Of a stretch of DNA of 17,650 nt, positions 9,383 to 17,650 are shown in pieces. The notes under the pieces are model-generated. The model searched no databases and was not told where the DNA came from. It saw only the letters and a program-made list of their open reading frames with translations. Position 1 is the stretch's first letter. Every line of letters starts with the position of its first letter. This DNA comes from Phialocephala subalpina. Its lineage: Eukaryota; Ascomycota; Leotiomycetes; Helotiales; Mollisiaceae. Location: NCBI GenBank assembly GCA_900073065.1, contig FJOG01000002.1, forward strand, positions 296,815 to 314,464, written 5' to 3'. The position numbers and the translations under genes were made by a program.

Positions 9383-11436
9383 ATGGATAGTTATGGGAGG
9401 GATTAAGGATCCTGGTGGCCATCAACGCCGGATGAAGAGGAGTATTCGTCTATGTTCTTCGACTTTGGGCCCCTTACCCAAGACTCGTCCTTTCAAATAT
9501 CTTCAACTTCTCGAAGTCGCGTGTCCGCACCAAGAACCGGTGGCGTCCGAGTGTCTTTAGCTTGCGTTCCAGTAAGTTTCTATTATCAGTTGAAGGCCGA
9601 GCAGCAGTTTGACCATCTCATAGTGCAGAAGTCGCCATGTCAAATGTGGCGCTGGAATGCCTAGCTGCAACCGGTGTGTACGAGATGCTAAAACTTGCTT
9701 CTATCTACCGTCTCGAAGGGCAGCGAGAGATGCAAATACGCTGAGGGAAAGGACTCCAATACACGAAATGGGAAAGGAAATAGGCGGTCATAGTCGTGGC
9801 CTCGCTCCACTGACTTATGATACTGGATGCTCCCCTAGTGAGTCCTATAGATCTCACACCGGCTTATCGTCCGAGGTGTCTGGCAGCCCTGCCAGCTCGC
9901 CATCCAGAAATAGTCCGAAAGATGCAAGCCCAAGAAGACTGCTCGATCTTTATTATAAGTATGCATCCCAAGAGAATCATCGAGCAAAGTTTGACAAATG
10001 AAGTACAGTTTCTTCCATAAAGCGCATCCGTTCGTTATACCTCGCTATCACTTCCTATCCCGGCTTGAATCTGACCCAGACTCTCTGAAATATCTTTCCC
10101 CGGTAATGCAATACATCGGGTCTCTCTACGCTACCGATATATCCTCCTCGAAATTTAGGGAAGTGGTTTTAAACGAATTGGATTCGCCTAGTTTACCGTC
10201 TACTGGATTCACCGTGCTGGCTTTACTAGTCGCAGCAATCGCAACACACTGTGAAGAGGAGATGGAGAGGGGCCGTGCTATTCTAGACAGAGCAATCGTC
10301 ATGGCACTTGAACTCGAGATGAATTCCCATACTTTCGCCAGTATGGAAACAGATCCTATTTTGGCCGAGAGTTGGAGAAGAACTTACTGGGGTCTTTATG
10401 TCACTGATGGAGCATTCGCTAGCATAAGACATGGTCCAACTTTTAGGTGAGTGAATCTTGTAATTCCCAATTGTCATGTTGGTCAGATGCTGTTAAGAAA
10501 TAGATTATACACCGTCGAAGCAAAAGTCGAGCTTCCCTGCGAAGAATGTGATTACGAAGGGGTAATGCCTTTTCCTTACTGTATGACACCCTGATAGACT
10601 ACTAAGCTCCGGCAGGTCATCCCACGCCCCCGCACATTAGTAGAATATGAAAGGCGAGACTTCGAGGATGAGATACCAGTCTTCTCATCCTTCACCTACC
10701 TCATAGATTTAGCTAGTATCGCAGGCGCCATCCTAGGGTTCGGCCGACTCAGCAACAAAGAGCTTGAAGATGCCGTCACCAACGCTGACGCTATGCTCAT
10801 GAGCTGGAAACTGCACTTACCACATGAGAAACAAGGCATAATTGACAGAAAAAAGAAATGGACGAGGTACTTTTCCAAGCCCACAGCTTATTTCAAATGT
10901 CCGTTCCACAACCAGAACATTGACCTCACTTGTTAACAACACATAGTCTCTTGATCTACACGCACCGACCACTCTCTCGTCTCGACTATTTCCCAATCGA
11001 GAAAATCAACCAATGGGTACCCCTACCTGTTGCGTCCAATATCAATAGCAGCAGAAATACAACCGACTGGCTGCACACCAAAAAGGCACTCGAAGCGGCC
11101 GAAGCAGCAGCAAATCTTATTGCCCTCCCCTGCCATATCTTGCAACACACACCTCTCTCTATCTGCGGTCTTGCGCTTGCTACCTTCACGAACATGTCCG
11201 CATGCGCCTATATCCTTTCGGGATCGCAGTGGTATGATACACGCAACAGAGTCAGGCTTGGATTAGGTGGGCTGAAGGCCTTCGGCGAGGTCTGGGCCGC
11301 AAGTCGTAGGTCAGAACGCGAGGCGAAGGAGATTGCGCGAGGTGTTTTTGTATTGAAGTGGCCGGAGATGCGTGATGAAACTGTGGGTGGTTTTGACTTT
11401 ACGTTTGGAAGTCAGGGTGAGAGGCTCAGATATTAG
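9383..11436 (+). pseudogene. Zn2Cys6 / fungal_trans transcription factor, six exons, frameshifted
   Basis: The exons are (9383 or 9452)-9571, 9624-9958, 10009-10446, 10504-10561, 10616-10898 and 10947-11436, joined by 48-57 bp GT-AG introns in consistent phase. Numbered from the ATG at 9452, the zinc cluster is Cys38, 41, 48, 55, 58 and 65 (Cx2Cx6Cx6Cx2Cx6C), with the first intron inside it. The middle homology region includes HPFVIPRYHFLSRLE, SLYATDIS and SWRRTYWGLYVTDGA. A later exon carries THRPLSRLD. The ancestral start seems to be the ATG at 9383, because the peptide up to 9452 reads as ordinary protein, but its eighth codon is TAA (9404-9406); translation could restart at 9452. At the A6 run 10849-10854 one base is missing relative to the frame that resumes MDEVLFQAHSLFQ. 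With one base restored the length would be about 574 residues from 9452. It would be a nuclear DNA-binding regulator, probably of the adjacent metabolic genes. It may be a sequencing artefact rather than a dead gene. Confidence 0.82.
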
Positions 11437-14369
11437 GAGGTTGCGTTGGTTAGGCAGTGTGATTTGGTGGAGTGGGATCATTTGAATATGCTTTGAGGAT
11501 GCGCAAACGGTGAAGACTTGATGAGTTTGGCCGGGATTCGGCGGGAATCGCTTGCCTGCAAGACGGGAGGTAGTATTGGTGTTTAGGTATGCAACCAAGA
11601 AGAATGTATTCGGCCTAGCCAGTGATGGATAACAGGAGGTATTAGTGTTGCAGTGGAAGCAATTCTCAGTTCCAGCTGCATTCAGCTATAAAATACTAAG
11701 CTTCGAGAAAATTTGCGATCAGGTTGCTTTTTCCGGAATGTCGCTGTCAGCCTGATTCGTCAACTCAAATTCGTGCCGTACCCGGGGCATTGCCATCTTT
11801 CGGAACGCGCTGGATGAGAAGGGTTGGCATTTCAGTGACATATTTGCTGCTGCTAATGAACCATATAACGAACGATATATCTCCTGAACTTTCTCGGATT
11901 CTGTCAAAACAAACACAACGCCAAAAACTCGACCAACCGCTCATCTCGCTCACGAAAACTCTATCAACAACGAAACACAACATCTCGATCCTCAAAAATG
12001 AATATCAAGATGCGATTGGACCCATCATCACATGCGATACGACAAATACGAAAGAACTACTCCTCGGCTCTCGCTTCCAGAGAAAACCCCAAGTTTGAAA
12101 TACACAGCACACAATCTACCGGCATATCAACCTTACACAGGCAACAGGGCCTTAGTTTGTTCTTTACTCAAAACGCTTCTCGTCCAATCGGTATACGAGT
12201 ACGAAGAAGATGTGCCCCTATGCAAGAAACCGCACCTAGATCAGTTCTCAGGTTTCGGGGTGGGCCAGAGTCCGAAGTTGTGCGGTGAAGGGCTGCGGTT
12301 TATAAATGGGAGAGGCTGCACATCTTCACTTGGCTTGGGGGTTGGGGATGTCAACCGACAACAGCACTCATGCTCGACAGAAGAACTTTTGATGGATTGA
12401 AGAATGGAGGAAGGAAGGGAGAAAGTATGCTCCGTTACACACTTCAAGACCGAGATTCAGCCACAGTTCAGGCATTTCTAGTCGCTGTCAACTCATTGTG
12501 GCCCTTCCTCGTTTCACAACCCCAGACATTGAAAACTCTCCTCGACAGAATGCCGATATCAAACTAGATTCAGGAAAGCATCACGAGCCTTAAGAAATGC
12601 GCCGCTCCTTTACATTCTCCACACGGAGCCTTAGTTGGAAAAGGGGTTGAAGGATACGGGGCGAGACATACGATACAAAAGGACGGAGTTCCGCTGAGCT
12701 GAAGTGAAGCGAAACCTGGTTTCACTTGGAATGTTGGACGCGAATACAGATGAGAACTCTATCGGACTCCCATGCTCACAACACCATCGGACTCAGCATG
12801 GAACATAAATTCCAATCATTCCCAAATTGCCATCAGAGAATTCGATGTCCCGGATCGGTCTCCACACGGCAACTTTCTCGGTTCTCAACCCCTTCCGCGG
12901 AGCCTCCGAGTAGGATCTTCACTTCCGCCAGCACCAACATATGCACCCCAGAATATTAAACGCTCTACTCTCACCTTTCACCCCAGCATCTCGCGACTAT
13001 CTCATCTCGGATCCCTACTTGCTCATCGCTAAGGCTTATCAATGTGAAGTTGTTGAACTTTCATTGTCTTCCGCCGAACTCTTTCTCCTCTCTCGGTGCA
13101 ACATTCCATCACGCCCAATGTACCCCAGATTATCAAACGCCTCGACCACGCGTTTGCAGCCCTTTCACTCCATCCCATTCCAGATCCTTACTTCATCAAG
13201 TTAACTCGACGTAAAGGTTGTTGTTCGAAGCTTTCACTTCCTTCGGTCGAAGGTTCTCGCCTCAACCAATGTACCTCATACTATGGATGTCCCACACATA
13301 CAAAAAGACCTCTTCGCAGCGTCAATGCCAAGGTCCACTACGTCTATACTGCTTGGCATAACGTAAAGTTGATATTCTTTCAAACACTCACCTCCTGCCG
13401 AACCCCCTCACCCATCATGGCCCGCACGCCAAGCCCTAACTCCGCCCAGCCCTCCGCCTCATCCATATCACCAAATACCAAGAAATGGATTACTACCAAG
13501 CTCTGAACGCGCCATTCTTACGCATACCAAGACCACGAACACATTCAAGCTTTCCAAGAGAATTGGATCTCTCGGTGCCCAGCTGTCAGATAGATTCCTT
13601 GCAGGAGATCAGCGGATGACAGTGGGGTTTGGTGTGCCGGGTTCTGAAAAGAAGATTTATTGCCATACTTGGCGGAACACTGTATCTTGACTGCTTGAAA
13701 TGTCATGATGTTTCGAAATTGTTTGAGGTACGGTACTCATTTGATTCGAATCAATCTCACCCGTCGCGGCCGTTAAGATTGAATGGTGGAGTCTGAAATG
13801 GGAAGTGGAATTGAGACCGCGATCACGAACACGATATCACGATGCGATCGATCCAATTTCCGAGGAATCCGAAAAAGGGTCAAATTTTTCACGACGTTGC
13901 TTGAGGGTGTGGTGTTGATGGGAAGGTGCGATGCGACAACACTAAAATCCCGATCATCACGATGCGAGAACACCAAAAGCTCGAAGCGGCGACAAGGAAC
14001 ACAAACACGAGAAATCACGATGAATTAGGGGTTGGTATGGGAGCGGCAACAACGACGAGGAGAAGGGAGAACAGGCAAAGTATCATTATATTCAAACACG
14101 ATGCACGCTACAAAAGCATTGTTAACCCAATTCTAGATGATCAAAACGGATATCCACCGACGAAAAGATGACTCTTCAATCCAAACCAAGGAGAGAATCA
14201 ACGATCGTGTGTTTGTATGCACCATACCAGTACCCCGACGCCTTGCTCATGCCCGAACTCCTATCCCAACACGCCAACACGTATACTCCAAGAATCATTC
14301 AGATACAGCGACCTCGACGAGACGGACGAGACCAAGACAGGCTCGACAAGACTCAGGCTCGCCAGGAAC
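11437..14369. other. Long intergenic region without a recognisable gene
   Basis: Nearly 3 kb of ordinary composition. Small open frames exist on both strands (for example 12032-12400, 12772-13032 and 13096-13506 on the plus strand), but none has a recognisable domain or a codon pattern I can defend. A diverged tandem repeat occupies about 12890-13300, listed separately. From about 13800 to 14110 the motif CACGATG recurs (13839, 13959, 14017 and 14097), with the longer ATCACGATGCGA at 13836 and 13956. This last part lies downstream of the AflR-type gene. Confidence 0.45.
12890..13300 (+). repeat. Diverged tandem repeat, ~150-177 bp period
   Basis: Three related segments align around ATGCACCCCAGAATATTAAA (12941), ATGTACCCCAGATTATCAAA (13118) and ATGTACCTCATACTATGG (13269). 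The sequence preceding each anchor (C-A-C/T-T-T-x-CTTCCGCC-like blocks) and following it (GGATCCCTACTT versus AGATCCTTACTTCATC) is also similar. The first spacing is 177, a multiple of three, the second 151. It may be an old coding repeat or a duplicated non-coding block. Confidence 0.5.
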
Positions 14370-15689
14370 TCAAACACACATCGAGTTCTCCATCTTCGGA
14401 TACCCATCCATCGTCGCCGACATCAAATTATTGCTCTTCAACCCCCGATGCAAATCCTGCACCGTACACTCTAAATCCCCCAACAACTGCTGCATATAAT
14501 CCGCATCTGGGGTCCCCTCCCTCTCACTCATCTGGATATCGAAATTCCCACTTGGCAACGGTGGGGTACGTTGAGTCCTCGACGTGGATCTCTCCTTCAG
14601 ACACTCGAGCGCGAATTGGATCTTGCCTAATGTTTGGCTGACGAGGAGATCGAGGACCAGAGATTGTTCATCGCCTGTGATATCATAATTCCCTACTCTC
14701 AATCCCATATTGTTTCCCATCGACATATTCCAAGCTTGCAGTTGTTGAGATTTGATCTGAAGATCATTGAACATAGTATCCAACGCAGAACGATTGCAAA
14801 CCCTCTCTAGCAGACGTAGAACGGCGCGGAACGACATCGCGGAAAGAAGCAAAGCCTCTTGATCCTCATCCAGCTGGCAGATATGGCATTGTATAAACTG
14901 CTTCCACGGCTCCAAGACCTGTTTCACTCCATCCAGAATAACGTCTATCGGTGGCGGCGTGCTAGCTTGCCACAGCGTCTTCAATCGACAAAGCAATTTC
15001 GCGTGGTGTTGCAGACATGAACATTTCGAGCCTGAGATATCTGAGCTTGCTGGGGAGGAAGATGTCAGGGGAAGAGAGAAGTAATTAGCAGATAAATCTG
15101 TCTGGCCGAATAATCCGAGGGGATTCTTGTCAAAGTCATTAGAGAAGAGGATGGGGTCTGAGCCGAAGAGGTTGTGTGATGAGGTGGAGGTGTGAAGGGC
15201 GGATGAGGCGTCGAGGAGGGAATCAGTGGTGCAGGAGAAATCTTCGAATCTGCCCGAGAAGCTCCAGAACGCGTTTCTGCTATCGAAAGAGAGATTGTTT
15301 ACCATTTCTGGGGAAATACTTGGAGTTGGCATTCCGGAAATCAGAGCTGGCGTACTGAGTCCTGAGTTCATGGCAGAGTTTAACGAGTTCTGTTTTTGGG
15401 GAGGGGTTCTGCTTCTTTCTCTTCGAAAGTTGGAGGAAGAGGTGTTGGAGGATAAATTAGCGTTTATGAAATCGAGCGTGCGTTTGTTTTTCGTTCCGCG
15501 TGGTCGTCCGGCTCGGTTGGACTCAGAGTATACGCAGCGGTCTCCTGAGGCTGCACAACCGGCACAGGGAGTTCCGCGAGAGCACTTTACTTTTGCTCGG
15601 TGGCAGGAGTTGCAGGCGTGCCGTAACTTCTTTACTCGTTGCTCACCCGATTGGGGTTGTTGGGTATCTGAAGGCCAGGTCGAAGACAT
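14370..15689 (-). CDS. AflR-type Zn2Cys6 transcription factor
   Basis: A single uninterrupted minus-strand frame of 439 residues. The ATG at 15689 (MSSTWPSDTQQ) is preferred over an in-frame ATG at 15830, because the extra 47 residues are low-complexity and read like leader sequence. The zinc cluster is Cys26, 29, 36, 42, 45 and 52 (Cx2Cx6Cx5Cx2Cx6C), followed by the basic linker GRPRGTKNKRTL (61-72), both hallmarks of the AflR group of cluster-specific activators. A Ser-rich middle region is followed by a C-terminal region with CSCLQHHAKLLCRLKTLW, PIDVILDGVKQVL and CHIC, consistent with the AflR regulatory domain. No introns or stops are seen. It would act in the nucleus as a pathway-specific activator. 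No aflatoxin or sterigmatocystin gene is visible, so AflR here means family only. It is transcribed away from the right-hand relic and is the only undamaged protein gene in the window. Confidence 0.9.
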   Translation of the reverse strand: MSSTWPSDTQQPQSGEQRVKKLRHACNSCHRAKVKCSRGTPCAGCAASGDRCVYSESNRAGRPRGTKNKRTLDFINANLSSNTSSSNFRRERSRTPPQKQNSLNSAMNSGLSTPALISGMPTPSISPEMVNNLSFDSRNAFWSFSGRFEDFSCTTDSLLDASSALHTSTSSHNLFGSDPILFSNDFDKNPLGLFGQTDLSANYFSLPLTSSSPASSDISGSKCSCLQHHAKLLCRLKTLWQASTPPPIDVILDGVKQVLEPWKQFIQCHICQLDEDQEALLLSAMSFRAVLRLLERVCNRSALDTMFNDLQIKSQQLQAWNMSMGNNMGLRVGNYDITGDEQSLVLDLLVSQTLGKIQFALECLKERSTSRTQRTPPLPSGNFDIQMSEREGTPDADYMQQLLGDLECTVQDLHRGLKSNNLMSATMDGYPKMENSMCV

Positions 15690-15903
15690 GGTGTGTGTTG
15701 TGTGAAAGGTGAGTGATGTAGTGTTGAGTGAGTGACTGCTGATGTAGACGCAGACGAGGGTATATGAAGATGATATACAGACTCCACGTGAAGGAGCCCG
15801 AGAATCTGGATACGATGCGATGTTGATCAACGATGATCAAGAAAGAGAACGAACTGATGTTGTACTGCTTGATGATCCGATAATCTTCGAGTGTCCAGTC
15901 CCA

Positions 15904-15935
15904 CCGTGACGGGATGGCCCAGGGGGGTATATATA
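15904..15935 (-). promoter_or_regulatory. Candidate promoter of the AflR-type gene
   Basis: A TATA box (CTATATATA on the minus strand, 15928-15936) lies about 240 bases upstream of the chosen ATG. Next to it are an AGGGG/CCCCT stress-type element (15921-15925) and an everted CCG-TGA-CGG pair (15904-15912), the half-site arrangement some zinc-cluster proteins bind. Closer to the gene, TTGATCAA (15823-15830) and TGATCAA (15834-15840) recur 11 bases apart. Assignment rests on position and motif match only. Confidence 0.4.
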
Positions 15936-15939
15936 GTTA

Positions 15940-16589
15940 CTATCACAACATGCAGATTCGGCGATCTGACTATAGGATTGGACTCGCGCAAGCAGAGTAA
16001 GGAAGTCTCAACCCTTAGCCTTGGGCATTATCAGATATGGGGGGCAACCACCAATACCTATCCCAATGCGGTATGGTGTCGCTGGGGAATATTTTGGGTC
16101 CTGACATACACCTGTTGCAACACCTTACTGTGCTGTGGAACGAGAACCTAGCTAACGCTGACAGGCCAACTTACTCCGCTTCTGCTCCCATTGACCATTG
16201 GCAGTGCCTTCACGAGCCATTTCCTTACGTACGGATACTAGCTGGAAAATCAACCATTACCCAGCGCGGTAATCAGATTCCCTCTGGGGGAGTTTCAGAA
16301 CTAAGGATTCACGATTTTTGTAGACGGAAATCGTTTTCGCTGCATAACTGTTCGCCTGTGCGAGTTAGCGGGAGTGCCCGATTTAGCAATTTGCAGTGGC
16401 TCTCGTGGAGGCGACAAGTGGGCTTTAGTAGGTAAGGTACCTCCTTCTCGTAGAAGCGCACGCCTACAACCCCGCCAGGAACGAACTGTATCTAAGAGCA
16501 CGAACACCGAACCCAAGCTCCCACTTCCCTCCCCAACCAGCAATACTCCCGGCAAAGAGGCATGGCTCTCTCCTTCTGGTATACTACAA
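15940..16589. other. Spacer with no supportable gene
   Basis: Short plus-strand frames (16037-16435, 16374-16595) are present, without recognisable domains. Intron-like ends occur, such as GCTAACGCTGACAG near 16153-16166, hinting that this could be the eroded 5' part of the relic that follows. Confidence 0.35.
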
Positions 16590-16990
16590 AGCTAACTTAA
16601 ATCAAGTTTCCACAGGCTGGGGAACGAAAACGAAAACGATCACAAGAACCTGAAGGTCCATCCAGTCTTGCTCCATCCGAACCCCTTCGAAAGCAACGGC
16701 GGACATCTCTTGCAGATGCTGCTGCTGAGGACACATATAACCAGAGGGCAACGAGCGGCATATACCAATTCAATTGGTTATCGGAGCGAAGAGGGATGCT
16801 GGCCTAAGGAATATTTCAACCAAGACGATCAGACTAGGAAAGATCTCAAAAAATACAACGGGATACCCTGGGTAACAGAACACAGGGTATGGAGGAAATG
16901 CAGATTTCTGGCCTGTAAAGGTGTCATTCAATATCTACCTCATGAATCTCGGTGGCTCCTAGCAACTTTCGTTCCAAATATTTCAAGTTA
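16590..16990 (+). pseudogene. Remnant of a fungal accessory protein (WPKEYF motif)
   Basis: After a possible 3' splice site at 16615 (branch-like GCTAAC at 16591, CACAG) the plus strand reads a Lys/Arg-rich, nuclear-signal-like segment (GERKRKRSQEPEG, EPLRKQRRTSLADAAAED). A frame change near 16780-16790 leads into EEGCWPKEYFNQDDQTRKDL. This combination, a basic low-complexity start followed by a W-P-x-E-Y-F segment, recalls the N-terminus of large, poorly characterised fungal families common in accessory regions. I cannot name the family securely. No further conserved sequence follows before the AT-rich block, so the gene is truncated and frameshifted. Confidence 0.4.
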
Positions 16991-17039
16991 TAATTAACAT
17001 TGGTCAAACTTTGCTTTTGGGGTATATAGTCTACTATAT

Positions 17040-17650
17040 ATGTGATAACGCTTGGTATCGAAAAAGAAATCTTTTAAATTTAATATTTATAAATTTCGAA
17101 TTAATTAGAATTCGTATATTAAAAAATATTAAAATATCGAAAATATTAAAAATACGATTATATATTTATTATTGCGTTTTATTCTTTTTAATAATTATAT
17201 TTTATTTTATTTTTCTTAATTAATTCTTATATTTTAAAATATTATATTTCTTTTTATATTTTGATATTAAATTAATTTATTAATAATAAATTTAATTATA
17301 ATATTAATCGAATTATTATTATTAATAATTTTTCAAATTTCTAAGAATTTTTTATATTTATTTTATAATAAAATAAAGAATAAGAAAAATTAATATTATT
17401 TTATCGATTTTTATATTTAATTTAATTTAATTTATTATTATTATATTTTTTTTATTTCTTAATATAATAATATATTCGATTTAAAAATTATAATTTATTT
17501 TTATTCGAAATTTTAATATTAAATTATTACGAATATATTAAATATAATTTCCAATTAATAAATTATATTCATATATATTCTTTAAATATATTATTCGTTT
17601 ATATAATTATTATTTCGAATAAATTATTTTTATTCCAAGTAATTAATAAA
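17040..17650. other. AT-rich block, right flank
   Basis: The sequence switches abruptly near 17035-17070 to nearly pure A/T, with TA-rich words and scattered TTCGAA/TCGA as the few remaining G/C positions. No real gene is seen; the 70-residue open frame at 17011-17223 is Ile/Leu/Tyr/Lys-rich, as expected of AT-rich DNA. Unlike the left flank it has no regular tandem period. It is probably RIP-mutated repeat sequence extending beyond the window. Confidence 0.75.

Noticed and set aside
13735..13765. TTTGATTCGAATCAATC as a tRNA B-box
   Set aside because: Only partial match to GGTTCGANTCC, and no A-box or cloverleaf could be drawn around it.
14168..14641. 157-codon plus-strand frame
   Set aside because: Mostly antisense to the 3' end of the AflR-type gene; Ser/Pro/Thr/His-rich low-complexity peptide without family features.
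15226..15705. 159-codon plus-strand frame
   Set aside because: Entirely antisense to the zinc-cluster-encoding part of the AflR-type gene.
17011..17223. 70-codon plus-strand frame rich in Ile, Leu and Tyr
   Set aside because: Composition is what random AT-rich DNA encodes; no start context or conservation evidence.

Overview
This window looks like part of a filamentous ascomycete (Pezizomycotina) genome. The coding regions have many 48-68 bp GT-AG introns with CTAAC/CTGAC-like branch sites, and the protein families are fungal: two Zn2Cys6 regulators, an NRPS-like reductase, an FAD 'cyclopiazonate dehydrogenase-like' oxidoreductase and BTB/POZ. Both ends are extremely AT-rich (about 1-740 and 17040-17650). 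This resembles the AT-rich compartments left by repeat-induced point mutation (RIP) in subtelomeric or accessory regions. The species cannot be told from sequence alone.

Layout. 1-740: AT-rich sequence, with a 17-bp tandem array (68-bp higher-order unit) in its second half. 751-1195: broken 5' fragment of a Brix-domain ribosome-biogenesis gene (RPF1-like), ending in an imperfect inverted repeat (1180-1313). 1690-2120 (-): decayed BTB/POZ gene. 2279-5780 (-): seven-exon NRPS-like enzyme (adenylation - thiolation - NAD(P)H reductase, 1058 codons), open throughout except for one in-frame TAG. 5781-7845: no supportable gene. 7846-8904 (+): degraded FAD amine-oxidase-like gene in at least five reading-frame pieces. 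9383-11436 (+): Zn2Cys6/fungal_trans transcription factor, six exons, with a TAA at codon 8 of the longest start and a one-base frameshift at an A6 tract. 11437-14369: no supportable gene, but a diverged tandem repeat. 14370-15689 (-): intact AflR-type Zn2Cys6 regulator. 16590-16990: remnant of a fungal accessory protein. 17040-17650: AT-rich block.

Interpretation (inference). The reductase, the flavoenzyme relic and two zinc-cluster regulators side by side look like a secondary-metabolite gene cluster in decay. The NRPS-like enzyme would activate a carboxylic acid, hold it on its own carrier domain and release it reductively as an aldehyde or alcohol. The flavoenzyme would have oxidised a pathway intermediate. 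The two regulators would have controlled the locus. The AflR-type regulator is the only protein here with no visible lesion. No polyketide synthase, transporter, P450 or canonical multimodular NRPS is visible, so the product is unknown.
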